Below, in pieces: positions 42,923 to 52,260 of a stretch of DNA of 64,000 bases (within the stretch, counting starts at the first letter, position 1; each line of letters begins with the position of its first letter). The DNA is taken from positions 186,001-250,000 of the forward strand of contig CAVPPJ010000021.1 of the NCBI GenBank assembly GCA_963707065.1, read 5' to 3'. This DNA comes from Palsa-506 sp963707065. GTDB lineage: Bacteria > Actinomycetota > Actinomycetes > Streptosporangiales > Streptosporangiaceae. The notes below the pieces were generated by a model. The model was not told where the DNA came from, did no database searches, and saw only the letters and a program-made list of their open reading frames with translations. The translations under genes were made by a program, and so were the position numbers.

Positions 42923-44776
42923 ATGCCGCCGCGACACTACGGACGCCCTGAGCTGACCTGGACCAATAAGGACCAGACGCTCCTTGCGCACGACGATCAG
43001 TCGTACGAATGGGCCGATCCGTCGGACTACCGGGTGTCGGAGATCCGGCTGCTGCACGATGTGTCGACGGTCGGCACGGTCGCGGCGACGCACCGGGCGA
43101 GCGACAACCTGCTGATCCGCGGGGATGCGCTGCACGCGCTCAGCAGCCTCAACCAGATTCCCGAATTTGCTCGCGAGTATGCCGGCCAGGTCAAGCTCGC
43201 GTACATCGACCCGCCGTTCAACACCGGCCAGACGTTTGCCCAGTACGACGACGGCCTGGAGCACTCGGTCTGGCTGACAATGATGCGGGACCGGCTGCTC
43301 CAGGTGCGTGACCTGCTGGCGGCGGGAGGGTCGGTATGGGTACACCTCGACGACGCGGAGGTCGGGCACTGCCGTGTGCTTATGGACGAGGTGTTTGGCG
43401 GGCACAATTTCGTGAGCGCGGTGATCTGGGAGAAGGCCGACTCCCCGAACAACAGTGCGCAGTTCTTCAGCATCGATCAGGATACGATCCTCGTCTACGC
43501 CAGGGACCGTCGCGGCTGGAAGCGGAATCGCCTGCCCCGCACGGCCGCACTCGACAGCATTTACGCCAACCCGGACGGCGATCCGCGTGGCCGCTGGTAC
43601 CCGGGCGATCCCTTCGCCAACAAGCCGTACTCACTCGGCCGGTACGAGGTCACCGGTCCAACTGGCCGCCACTTCCAGCCACCGCCGGGACGGTTCTGGC
43701 GCATCAGCGAGCAGAGGTTCTGGGACTTCGACCGCGACGGCCGGATCTGGTGGGGGCCTGCCGGCGGGGCACGTCCGAGCATCAAGCGATTCCTGGATGA
43801 GGTGGACGGCGCGGTGCCACGCACGTTGTGGCGGCACGCCGACGTGGGCAGCAACAGGACATCCAAGAATGAGATGCGCGCCCTGTTCCCGGGTGAGGCG
43901 TCGTTCGCAACGCCCAAGCCCGAGGCACTGATCCGGCGGATCGTCCAGATCGCGACCGAGCCCGGCGACATCGTGCTCGACTGCTACGGCGGTTCGGGCA
44001 CGACGGCTGCCGTGGCGCACAAGATGGGGCGGCGCTGGGTGACGTCCGAATGGTCCGCGCAGACCGTCCAGACGTTCACGCTCCCGCGCCTGGAGCGGGT
44101 AGTCGCCGGGGACGACCCCGGCGGGATTACCACGGTCGGCGTGCCCGTCGGGGATGACCTGCCCGAGGGCATGCTGCCCGGGTCCTCTCGCACCGCCGCC
44201 AAGACGATCGAAATGCTGGCGAAGGCGGAAATGCTCGGCGGCATCGAGGGCCTGACGGCCGAGACCCGGATCGCGCTCGTCAGCGCGCTGCGCGCCATTG
44301 ACAGGACACGCACGGAAACTGTCTGGGCAGGCGGCGGCGGGTTCCGGGTGCTCGACGTCGGGCCGTCCATGTTCGAGTCGATCGGCGGACGGGTGTACCT
44401 GGCCGAGTGGGCTACTGACAACGCCCTGGCGAAAGCCCTCGCCGCTCAGCTCAGCTACGACTACACCGTGGACGCGCCCTTCTGCGGCACGAAAGGCAGG
44501 TCCCGGCTCGCTGTCGTCGACGGCCTCATCGACGAAGGCGCGATCCGCCTGCTCATCGAGGCGTTGCCGGCGGGGCAGCGGCTTGTGGTGTGCGGCACGG
44601 CGATCAACCCGGACGCAAGGGCCGTGCTCAAGCTGCTCCTGCCGGGCTCGACGATGAAGAAGATTCCCGGCGCCCTGCTGGACGACTACCGCGTACAGCG
44701 GAGAGACCTGCTCGCCCTGGCCTCCGTTCTCGACCGGTCACAGGCAGCCGGGGAGATCCAGGTGCCGCATCCATAG
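42923..44776 (+). CDS. Mod-type site-specific DNA methyltransferase, orphan
   Basis: ATG 42923 follows GGAG. The 617-residue product is a beta-class amino-methyltransferase: DPPF in LAYIDPPFNTGQTF comes first and the SAM motif in VLDCYGGSGTTAAVAHKMGR comes later, with a target-recognition-like region between. It resembles type III Mod subunits and modifies adenine or cytosine N-groups. No Res or other restriction gene is beside it: the next gene is a small monooxygenase. A 220-residue C-terminal extension after the SAM domain has no motif I recognise. Confidence 0.88.
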   Translation: MPPRHYGRPELTWTNKDQTLLAHDDQSYEWADPSDYRVSEIRLLHDVSTVGTVAATHRASDNLLIRGDALHALSSLNQIPEFAREYAGQVKLAYIDPPFNTGQTFAQYDDGLEHSVWLTMMRDRLLQVRDLLAAGGSVWVHLDDAEVGHCRVLMDEVFGGHNFVSAVIWEKADSPNNSAQFFSIDQDTILVYARDRRGWKRNRLPRTAALDSIYANPDGDPRGRWYPGDPFANKPYSLGRYEVTGPTGRHFQPPPGRFWRISEQRFWDFDRDGRIWWGPAGGARPSIKRFLDEVDGAVPRTLWRHADVGSNRTSKNEMRALFPGEASFATPKPEALIRRIVQIATEPGDIVLDCYGGSGTTAAVAHKMGRRWVTSEWSAQTVQTFTLPRLERVVAGDDPGGITTVGVPVGDDLPEGMLPGSSRTAAKTIEMLAKAEMLGGIEGLTAETRIALVSALRAIDRTRTETVWAGGGGFRVLDVGPSMFESIGGRVYLAEWATDNALAKALAAQLSYDYTVDAPFCGTKGRSRLAVVDGLIDEGAIRLLIEALPAGQRLVVCGTAINPDARAVLKLLLPGSTMKKIPGALLDDYRVQRRDLLALASVLDRSQAAGEIQVPHP

Positions 44777-44809
44777 GCGGCGCGGTGGGGCGGCGCCCGA
44801 AGCGGCCGG

Positions 44810-45133
44810 TCAGCGAGGCTGGATCTCGCCCATCGGACCGAAGCCGTCATGCGGCGTGTCGATGTAGATGATCTGCGGCTGCGCGGACACGAAGTCGGGC
44901 GCGGTGTCGAAGAACCGCTTCACGTACGGCTGCTTGACGTGGGTGCCGCCCGCCTCGGCATCCTTGAAGCCCTCGATGCAGACGAACTCGTTCTCATCGG
45001 TAAGGCTGCGGGCGAACTGGAAGAACAGGCAGCCGTCCTCGGAATTGACGTCCTTGGCGTAGGAATCGGCCAGTGCCAGCCACTCGTCCATCCTGTCGGG
45101 CCGGATCTGCATCGTGATGTTGATCAGGATCAT
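44810..45133 (-). CDS. ABM-domain putative quinol monooxygenase
   Basis: ATG 45133 has a strong AAAGGAG site. The 107-residue product (MILINITMQIRPDRMDEWLA, SEDGCLFFQFARS, ENEFVCIEGFKDAEA, HVKQPYVKRFF) is the antibiotic-biosynthesis-monooxygenase/YgiN fold, a dimeric ferredoxin-like barrel. Such proteins oxidise quinols or act in small-molecule clearance. It lies in a run of small enzyme genes with a RibD-like and VOC gene. Confidence 0.88.
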   Translation of the reverse strand: MILINITMQIRPDRMDEWLALADSYAKDVNSEDGCLFFQFARSLTDENEFVCIEGFKDAEAGGTHVKQPYVKRFFDTAPDFVSAQPQIIYIDTPHDGFGPMGEIQPR

Positions 45134-45279
45134 GCGACCGCTCCTTTGAGGTGGACTGTCGTCATAATCGTGGTGCGATCATCGGCGACCGTCAACCGCA
45201 GCGATGTCGCCGTCTAGCTCTTGAAATCCCTGCGAGGACGCCCGTTCCGGGCGGTTCGATCCGCCCTGACCACCAGAGG

Positions 45280-45972
45280 CTAGGTCGCTGACCTGCGCAA
45301 ACATCGCCGTGAGCTACTTATGGTCCGTGGCCGTGAGCAACCGCCACTTTCTTTCTCTGACCTTTGGACGCCGTGCGTTATTGCCCGCGGGTCGCACGCC
45401 GTGAAAGCAGCCGGCTGGTCGCCGCATACGCGATAGTCGAGCAGGACAAGACGGCCGTCGATCACGCTCGTACCGGTGAGGCTCAGGTCGACGTCGGGCA
45501 GCTCGGCGAAGACCGGGCCCTGGCCGCTCACACCGTGGATCATCGGGAAGACCATGACGCGGAGCCGGTCGACCAGGCCGAGCCGGAAAAGGCTGCGAAC
45601 GAGGGACGGGCTGCCGATGGTGCGCATCGGCAGGCCGTCCGCCTTGGCCTTCAACGCGGGCACGGCCGTCTCGACCGGCTCGTCGACGACCGTGGTGTTC
45701 GCCCACGTCAGCGGCGGTTTGAGCGTCTTCGAGAACACGATCTTGGGAAGCTCTGCCAGCCGCGGGAACGTCAAGTCGTCGCCGTTCGCGGCGATCTCGG
45801 ACATCAACCGATACGACGCCGCGCCCATGAGCATGACATGCTCCTCGGCGAGCTGCCCATGGATCCATTCGAACAGGCCCGGCGCGCCGTAGCCCCAGTA
45901 CGGGGCAGATCGCTGACCACCGGAACCGTACCCGTCAACGGTGCTGAACATGTCGACCCGCAACTGTCGCAC
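45280..45972 (-). CDS. RibD C-terminal-like (dihydrofolate-reductase family) protein
   Basis: GTG 45972 is preferred: AAGGAG lies seven bases upstream and the product then begins RQLRVDMFSTVDGYGSGGQ as relatives do. The 230-residue product has MLMGAASYRLMSE and MVFPMIHGVSGQGPVF, typical of the RibD_C/DHFR-like family. The usual end is at about LVLLDYR; here about 40 extra residues (beginning CGDQPAAFTACDP) look like non-native read-through caused by a late frameshift. It may still fold. Confidence 0.8.
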   Translation of the reverse strand: MRQLRVDMFSTVDGYGSGGQRSAPYWGYGAPGLFEWIHGQLAEEHVMLMGAASYRLMSEIAANGDDLTFPRLAELPKIVFSKTLKPPLTWANTTVVDEPVETAVPALKAKADGLPMRTIGSPSLVRSLFRLGLVDRLRVMVFPMIHGVSGQGPVFAELPDVDLSLTGTSVIDGRLVLLDYRVCGDQPAAFTACDPRAITHGVQRSEKESGGCSRPRTISSSRRCLRRSAT

Positions 45973-46220
45973 GGGGCACTCCTTCGTGATGCCGGGGACT
46001 CGAGACGGAGCCGGAGCGGCTGACACCCGACACCGCCTTTTAGACAGTTGCGGCCGGGCAAACTCATCGGCCGCTCGTAGTAGGCGTTCAGACCCGTCTC
46101 ACTCTCGCGATCCATGAGCCGATGCGCGCGCGTGACCGGGATAGCCTCGTGCGATGAGTCTCGCGTCGTCTCGCCGGCACCAGAAAGTAGTGACAACAGC
46201 GCCGTGCCAAGGAGGATGAC

Positions 46221-46577
46221 ATGCCAGATGTTGACGTGCTCTTCGCCGGAGTTGCCGTGGCGGATTTCGACGCCGCAGTGGCCTGGTATACCCGATTGCT
46301 CGGACGGCCGGCTGACATCATCGTGACGGACAATGAGGTGATGTGGCGATTCGCAGACGCAGCGTGGCTGTATGTCGTCGGTGACCGGGAGCGTGCGGGG
46401 CATGCACTGGTGACGCTGTCCGTCGCTGATCTGGACAAGACCATTGCCGAGATTGCGGCAAGAGGGATCACCGGCGGGCCAGCCGAGTACGTGGGAGATG
46501 CCGGCCGGAAAGCTTCGTTCACTGATACGGACGGCAATTCGCTTGCCTTCATCGAGGTGTCGGGCATAGCAAGCTGA
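46221..46577 (+). CDS. VOC-family protein
   Basis: ATG 46221 has an excellent AAGGAGG site. The 118-residue product starts DVDVLFAGVAVADFDAAVAW and ends in SFTDTDGNSLAFIEVSG. These are one pair of VOC beta-alpha-beta units, with Glu near the end as a likely metal ligand. Substrate unknown. It is divergent from the RibD-like gene. Confidence 0.85.
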   Translation: MPDVDVLFAGVAVADFDAAVAWYTRLLGRPADIIVTDNEVMWRFADAAWLYVVGDRERAGHALVTLSVADLDKTIAEIAARGITGGPAEYVGDAGRKASFTDTDGNSLAFIEVSGIAS

Positions 46578-46667
46578 AACCAGCCACCCGCTACCTCTTT
46601 GGCACCTGAAAGCCGTAGCCACCGAGCGTAGCCTCCGACCGCAGGATCGATCCGCGCAGCGGAAGAA

Positions 46668-46991
46668 TCACAGCGGCTGTTCGCGGCGGTCGAGCACTTC
46701 AAAGTGCGCCGAGCGCTTGTCGAAGTCCGCGAGCACCGCTTGTGCCTCCGCTGGCACGTGCGCCACCTCGTAGTCATTGCCCATGAACGCCTTCACCGAG
46801 TCCAGGGTGTTGAACCACATCAAGGTCATGAACTCGACGTCGTGGTCTCGCTCGCGCCGGACCAGGTCGATGGAGCGGAACCCGGGAATGCGCTGCGCTT
46901 CGATTCCGGGGATGACCTGGCCACGCACGATGCGCTCGTAGGCATCAGCATTGTCCTTCGTGGCCCAGCCCCGCCACAGGCGGCAGATCAT
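46668..46991 (-). CDS. Antibiotic biosynthesis monooxygenase-like protein
   Basis: ATG 46991 gives 107 residues beginning ICRLWRGWATKDNADAYERI. The pattern of VIPGIEAQRIPGFRSIDLVRR and VEFMTLMWFNTLDSVKAFMG is the ABM-like ferredoxin fold. The frame is open further upstream but without a reasonable start. It converges with the VOC gene. The reaction is unknown. Confidence 0.8.
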   Translation of the reverse strand: MICRLWRGWATKDNADAYERIVRGQVIPGIEAQRIPGFRSIDLVRRERDHDVEFMTLMWFNTLDSVKAFMGNDYEVAHVPAEAQAVLADFDKRSAHFEVLDRREQPL

Positions 46992-47337
46992 GCACCTGAT
47001 TATGCAACACGCGGAAGCCATCGAGCCCGCAGCGCAGACCGCCGACGGCGAGACGTAGCTGCCGGGCAAAGGCCGGCCCATAGCCGGGGTGGCGACGTGA
47101 GCCGCCCGGCGCTGGCCTCCAGCAGGCTGTCCTGCAGGCGTTCCACCCTGTGCAGAAGGGAGGAAAGCGGTATAACGATGGCTACAGGTGGCGGTTGCCC
47201 TGAACTTTAAGAAGACGTGCGCCGGTACTCATCAGGAAACGACCAAACGGGCCGACGCAAGCGAATCCCGCCGCCGGTGGCGACGGGGATCCGCAGGGTT
47301 CAGAGCGCCACGCGCGCGCAGTGGCTGGGGGAGAACC
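46992..47337. other. Intergenic region before the NACHT gene
   Basis: This 346-bp gap includes AGGGAGGAAA at 47157-47166 and a ten-codon frame (MATGGGCPEL, 47178-47210), spaced 14 bases from the nearest GGAGG, which is rather far. The ORF that overlaps it and runs into the NACHT gene has no better start. I see no other gene. Confidence 0.35.
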
Positions 47338-50300
47338 ATGGCCGACGCCAGAAACAATCTGACGGCACGAGGGAAGCGCATGGTCATACCGGCATCCACG
47401 CGCCTGCTCCGCGCTGCCCGTCCCCGCCGTGCGGACAGGAGCGGCGTGGACGAGCCCGGCAGATGGCGGGCCCGGCCTCTGATCTGGACCCTGACCCTAT
47501 TCACCATCCTCGCGGCGCTCGTCTTCCTGCTGTGGCTGGCCTGGTCCCTTTATGTGCTGATCCACGGGGAACCGTCGGCCCTCCGGTTCGACCCCGACCG
47601 CAGATGCGCGCAGCTCGGCTTTTCCTGCGGAGCTCTCTCCAATTTTGCGACGTCGGGCCTGCTGCTCGCCATCGCGTCAGCCTTCGTGCTGTGGCGGCTA
47701 TATACATTGCTGCGGCGCTACCAGGCCATGGCACGAAGCGAATCCCGCGAGCTCGTCCCGACGGCTGGGGCAATCCTCGACCAGGTCGTGGGCCGCGACG
47801 AGCTGTGCAAGGTGCTGATGGCCGATCTGCACGATCGCCGGACGCGTCCGCACGTACTTGTCGGTGGTGTGGGCACGGGAAAGACCGCAGTGCTGGTCAG
47901 GCTGACGGAGTTCCTGGCTGACAAGGGCGCGGTCCCGGTGCCAATCCGGCTACGAGACGCCGGGAACGAACTGGACTTCGAGAATCTGGCCCGGGACCGC
48001 TTTATGAATGAGGTGAATCAGTACCTGTTCTCCTCGGCCGAAGGCGAGACCATCTGGCGGCGCCTGCGCAAGGACGGAAAGATCGTTGTGCTTGCCGACG
48101 GCCTGGAGGAGGCCCTCGTCGGGAGTAGCGCCGAGCTGGAGCGGGACAACATTATCCGCGCCGCGATCCGGAAAGCTCACCAGCAGCAGTTGCCGCTCGT
48201 TATCGCTTCGCGCCCGCATGATCCCCTCCGGGCCACGGAGGCGGCGATCCTCGTTCTGGAGCCGCTGAGCTATGAGGCGGCGCTGGTGTACATCGGAAGC
48301 GACGGAACGCCCGAGAACGATCGCAGGCTTGCCTGGATCGTGGAAACCGCCGACGTGGTGGAGGCACCGCTATACCTGCAGATCACTCGTGAGCTGCACG
48401 TCAAAGGCTTGCTGGAGCCCTCCACGGCGGGACAGCACGGCGTGGTCGACACTCGTGGCGCCGACCGGTCCACACTGCGGCTTGGGCTGCTGCGGACATG
48501 GGAGAGGGCGCTCATACGTGGCCACCTCTACGAAGACGTCCCGCTTAACCGAGCCGAACGGCACGCGGCGGTCGAGCATATGTCGGCACTCGCCTGTGTC
48601 GGGCTCAGGCACGACCGGCTTGACGTCGAGTTCGACGACCCCGTTGGCGACAAGATCTCCGCAGAAGTGCAGCGGAGGCTGGTGAAGATCGACGAGCAGG
48701 CGGGACGGACAACCGGAGTTGGGACCGTCGACGTGCGGCTTGCGGCAGCCTGGGCCGCTCAGTTGGAACTTGTCGAGCTACGCGGGAACAGTGTCCGGTT
48801 CCCGCACAGCCTCATTCAGGCATATCTCGGATCGCGGCTGCTGGACGCCGCTCTGCAAGACCCCAGCTACTGCCAGCAGGCCCTGCGGCACCCGCAGCCT
48901 GGCCGGGAGTTCCTCATCGCGCTTGTCTTGCATTCCCGGGAGGCTGAGCGGACCAGTGCCCCGCGGCCAGACGGCCGCCGCCAGACCCGCATCAGCCCGC
49001 GGCCGGCCCGCCGGGTTAGCACGGCCAGTGTTCAGAACGACCCCGGCCGAGTTGGCTTGCTGTCACAGGCTGCCGCCACGCGAGATGACAACAAGGCCCT
49101 GGATATGTACGCGGCCGCCCTCGAGATCGATTGCGTCGCGGATGAGCCTGCGCACACCGCCATCGCCGAGCAGATCAGGAATCAGTGGCCCCGATTCCAC
49201 GCACACGATCCACGGACCCTTGAAGAAGGCAAGTTTGGTCTGGTGCGCCGTTTCAGTGAGGCAGCACGCACGATCGATGCCCGGCGGCGGCGCGGAGATG
49301 GCTGCTCCGCCGAGCCGGCCTATGAACAGCTCTACGCGATCGCTTGCCGCGAGCGGTCCTATCCGGTCCAGCTTGCGGCGGCGCAGGAGATCGGAGCGGG
49401 AGGCGATGCTGCATACGAGGCATTGCGGCATGTGCTCACCGCGCCGTGCCCGACCTGTCAAGACGAGCGGGCCGGCGCGCAGGCGAACATGGCCGACAAC
49501 CGTCCTTTCGGGCCTTCAGGCGACAACGAGAGCTGGCGGGCATGGATCATGAGCGCTTGGCTGGCACCGATGCTGGCCGGCTCGGTCGACGCGGCAGCGG
49601 GCGGGTATGCGCACCAGGTCCTCGATGGGCAAGCGCGGGCCGACCTCGCTCAATGGCTGCGGCATATCGGACACGACGCGCGCCGGGCCGAAGAAGAAGA
49701 CCTGCCCATCTCACTGGAGATCGCGCTCGCCCAAGGGTTCAAGTACGCCGCCAACCGCCGGTCCCCGCATGCCGATGACGGCAGGGAAACGCGCATGTAC
49801 CTCGCGGAGCAGGCCCTGGAGATGCTCAAAGGCACCCGCTACTGGTTCTCCCAGCTGACCCTCATCCAGACGTTGTGCTTGCTGAATATGTCCGATCGCC
49901 CGAAACACCCCGGCGACAAGCACGGCGCCAAGCCGGAAGCGATCGTCCAGCACTGGCTCGACGTCGCCGGCCGCGAACGGGCGGACCGTGACCAGCGGGC
50001 TGACGCACCCGCGGGCCCGCACCCATTCGTCCGCGAGGCGTCCGAGCTCGCCGTCCTGGCACTGAAGACAGGCAACCCTCAGCGATACTGCTGGATCGAC
50101 GAGAGCGGTGTCGTCGCTCAAGTGGGTTCCCGAAACACGGGCATCAAGACCGCGCAGCGCAATCGCCAGCTGTGGATCCCGCCGTCCGCTGGGTGGACTG
50201 CGCTTAACGGGCGTGCTCAACGGCTGGTCGCCGACGTTCTCCTGCTGCTGAACCTCGCCGAGCGAGGGGACCAGCCACGCGACCGCGAGCGGCGCCTCAA

Positions 50301-50655
50301 GCGCGCGAACAGGTCCGACCTGCCGCCGTGCATCACACGCTCCCGGGCTTCCCTTAACCCAGGGCGTACCGTAGGAACGGCTACGTCATCGGCACCGGGA
50401 ACGACCTGCGTAGACGGCTGCGGGTTCGAGCTCTGCCCATATCCGCCGAAGGGCGTGCAGCCTAGGGTGGAGATGACTGAGGCGTTCTGCCGCCGCCAAC
50501 AGACCCTTCTGACCAGGCGTTCCCCGGGCCGACGCAAGGCTCCCTGGCAGAAGATGGCACCAGCGCAGCTCACCGCGTTCTGGGCAGAAATGGCCGATCG
50601 CGCCCGGGGCCCGCGTCCTCGCACCGCGGCTACCTATCAGAGTCGCGACCGCTGA
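47338..50655 (+). CDS. Membrane-anchored NACHT (STAND) ATPase
   Basis: ATG 47338 follows GGGGGAG; the frame is open to 47188 without a better site. The 1105-residue product has two membrane helices (about 48-75 and 104-125), then a NACHT domain: Walker A VGGVGTGKTAVL (about 175-186), Walker B KIVVLADGLEEA, and a sensor-type LVIASRPHDPL. A long alpha-helical solenoid-like region follows. Two Cys-containing stretches (APCPTCQDE near residue 705 and CVDGCGFELCPYPP near the C-terminus) may bind zinc. Its size, membrane tether and single-gene arrangement suit a stress or phage sensor, which is inference. Confidence 0.8.
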   Translation: MADARNNLTARGKRMVIPASTRLLRAARPRRADRSGVDEPGRWRARPLIWTLTLFTILAALVFLLWLAWSLYVLIHGEPSALRFDPDRRCAQLGFSCGALSNFATSGLLLAIASAFVLWRLYTLLRRYQAMARSESRELVPTAGAILDQVVGRDELCKVLMADLHDRRTRPHVLVGGVGTGKTAVLVRLTEFLADKGAVPVPIRLRDAGNELDFENLARDRFMNEVNQYLFSSAEGETIWRRLRKDGKIVVLADGLEEALVGSSAELERDNIIRAAIRKAHQQQLPLVIASRPHDPLRATEAAILVLEPLSYEAALVYIGSDGTPENDRRLAWIVETADVVEAPLYLQITRELHVKGLLEPSTAGQHGVVDTRGADRSTLRLGLLRTWERALIRGHLYEDVPLNRAERHAAVEHMSALACVGLRHDRLDVEFDDPVGDKISAEVQRRLVKIDEQAGRTTGVGTVDVRLAAAWAAQLELVELRGNSVRFPHSLIQAYLGSRLLDAALQDPSYCQQALRHPQPGREFLIALVLHSREAERTSAPRPDGRRQTRISPRPARRVSTASVQNDPGRVGLLSQAAATRDDNKALDMYAAALEIDCVADEPAHTAIAEQIRNQWPRFHAHDPRTLEEGKFGLVRRFSEAARTIDARRRRGDGCSAEPAYEQLYAIACRERSYPVQLAAAQEIGAGGDAAYEALRHVLTAPCPTCQDERAGAQANMADNRPFGPSGDNESWRAWIMSAWLAPMLAGSVDAAAGGYAHQVLDGQARADLAQWLRHIGHDARRAEEEDLPISLEIALAQGFKYAANRRSPHADDGRETRMYLAEQALEMLKGTRYWFSQLTLIQTLCLLNMSDRPKHPGDKHGAKPEAIVQHWLDVAGRERADRDQRADAPAGPHPFVREASELAVLALKTGNPQRYCWIDESGVVAQVGSRNTGIKTAQRNRQLWIPPSAGWTALNGRAQRLVADVLLLLNLAERGDQPRDRERRLKRANRSDLPPCITRSRASLNPGRTVGTATSSAPGTTCVDGCGFELCPYPPKGVQPRVEMTEAFCRRQQTLLTRRSPGRRKAPWQKMAPAQLTAFWAEMADRARGPRPRTAATYQSRDR

Positions 50656-50670
50656 CGGACAGAGGGGGAA

Positions 50671-50844
50671 CTAGCGGGTTGAGCGCTTGCCGGGCCGCCG
50701 CCGCATCCACAGGGCGCCTAGCAGAAAGGCGCCGAGGAACACGACAATGCCGATGAACAGCAGGTACAACAGGCCCTTCACAACAACGCCCACGATGCCC
50801 AGCACCATCGCCGCGATCACCAGCAGGAGAAAGAAGGCAGCCAT
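50671..50844 (-). CDS. 57-residue membrane protein
   Basis: ATG 50844 has GGAGG seven bases upstream. The product is almost all hydrophobic, with two membrane helices (FFLLLVIAAMVLGIVGVVV and LLYLLFIGIVVFLGAFLL), and ends RRRPGKRSTR in the cytoplasm. It sits 26 bp downstream of the PRC-barrel gene and is probably co-transcribed. No function is known to me. Confidence 0.75.
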   Translation of the reverse strand: MAAFFLLLVIAAMVLGIVGVVVKGLLYLLFIGIVVFLGAFLLGALWMRRRPGKRSTR

Positions 50845-50870
50845 CCCGATCCTCCGCTCAGTCGGGCCGT

Positions 50871-51227
50871 TCAGCGGCGGGCCAGCCGCCGCTCACCGCC
50901 ACCGCCCGGCTCGTAGGTCAGGCCGTAGTGCTTAAAGATCGCCTCTTCGTCGCCCGCGGGTAGCTCGCCGTCGGTGTCGATCGACGGGGCCGCCTTCACC
51001 TGCTTCTTGTCGTAACCCACCCTGAGGTATCCAGGACCCACGGTCGCGTGGCCAAGAGGCACGAACACAAGCCGGCGCCGGGTCGCCATCCCGACCTTGA
51101 CCGTACCGAACGATGGCAGGTCGGTGCCGGTGTCAACGTAAACGGCCTCCAGCTCACCGATCTTGTGACCGTCCGCGTCAACCACGTCGTGGCCGCGCCA
51201 TTCCCGGATGTCGGCAGCCTCGAACAT
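50871..51227 (-). CDS. PRC-barrel domain protein
   Basis: ATG 51227 has AAGAAGG upstream; a GTG at 51260 in the same frame is possible. The 118-residue product starts MFEAADIREWRGHDVVDAD, then HKIGELEAVYVDTGTDLPSF and the barrel strands LVFVPLGHATVGPGYLRVGY. This is a PRC-barrel followed by a short C-terminal region (AIFKHYGLTY). In actinobacteria such proteins are often stress-related; the molecular role is unknown. It is in an operon with the 57-residue membrane protein. Confidence 0.85.
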   Translation of the reverse strand: MFEAADIREWRGHDVVDADGHKIGELEAVYVDTGTDLPSFGTVKVGMATRRRLVFVPLGHATVGPGYLRVGYDKKQVKAAPSIDTDGELPAGDEEAIFKHYGLTYEPGGGGERRLARR

Positions 51228-51771
51228 GCCAGCCTTCTTCCCGCAGCGCCACGCCACCACCTTTGGTTATGATCCTACCCAATGCGAGCTGCGGGCATCC
51301 TGACCCGCCTCGGGTGCGGATCACCAGGTAGAGGGCCTTGAGCGCGGACTGCTCGTCAGGGGAGTGGCCTCCCCGCCAGGCTCACTCTTCCGGCGGTAGC
51401 TCTCCCGGGGAGGAGGATTCCGCAGGGAGCGCACGGTGCGCCTGCGCCCGATCAGCGGCTGGCGGATGACGGCCCGTCGGGTGTTCGGTGTGGGCTAGTT
51501 CGCGTACGCGCCGTCGAAAGCTCAGCGCCGCCGTGCTCCAGGGCCGATAGGTCGGTGACAGAGCATCGAGCTGGAGCGCGCTCGCCGCGCGGCCGGGAGA
51601 TGGCCGCCAAGGTAACCGCTCGGCGCCAGCTCGGAAGCACTTGCCAGGGTGGCCGGGCTGAGAAACGACCCAGTGGCCCGCGTCCGCGCGCGGCAGCCCG
51701 TGCCCTGATCATCCTTACGGTGGCTTATAGATCAGGGATCGGCTGCTGCGTGCTCGGCGTTTGCAGCCCGC
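51228..51771. other. Intergenic region, nothing recognised
   Basis: About 540 bp between the PRC-barrel gene and the two-component remnant. Short open frames do not resemble proteins I know. It may be decayed upstream sequence of the kinase remnant. I see no RNA gene. Confidence 0.35.
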
Positions 51772-52192
51772 CGCGCGATCGAGCAGGCGCATGAACAGGC
51801 CGTCGAGGCCATCGCCGGGCTGCGCGAGCTGGTCCGCGGCCTGCACCCGGCCGTGCTCAACGACCGCGGCCTGGACGCGCGCTGACCGGGATCGTGGCCC
51901 GCGCCCCCGCTGCCGGTCCGGCTGCGGGTCGACGTGGCCACCCGGTGCGCGCCGAGCGCCGAGGCCATTGCCTACTTCACGCTCTCCGAGGCGCTCACCA
52001 ACATCACCAGGCACGCCCAGGCCACGCACGCGAAGGTCTGCGTAGTACGGGCCGATGATCGCCCAGGCGCTGAAGGTCAGCCACAGCGCCACCGAGAAAT
52101 ACATCAGCAATATCTTCGCCAAACTCGGCCTGCCGCCTACCGGCACCGACCACCGCCGGGTTCTCGCCGTCCTGAAATTCCTCCGCACCTGA
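51772..52192 (+). pseudogene. Fused remnant of a kinase and a LuxR response regulator
   Basis: One frame reads RAIEQAHEQAVEAIAGLREL and LVRGLHPAVLNDRGLDAR, a HisKA_3-type kinase helix, and hits a TGA. The ATPase N-box region continues (AIAYFTLSEALTNITRHAQA). About 20 bases later another frame gives ALKVSHSATEKYISNIFAKL through VLAVLKFLRT, the C-terminal end of a NarL-type HTH, stopping at 52192. The G-boxes of the kinase and the receiver of the regulator are missing. A deletion has joined the two genes of one former two-component system. Confidence 0.75.
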
Positions 52193-52260
52193 TACGGCCG
52201 GGCCAGGACGTTAACGGCGCCAGGCTGAAGTGACCCTAGCCTTCGGCCCTGTTATGCGGG

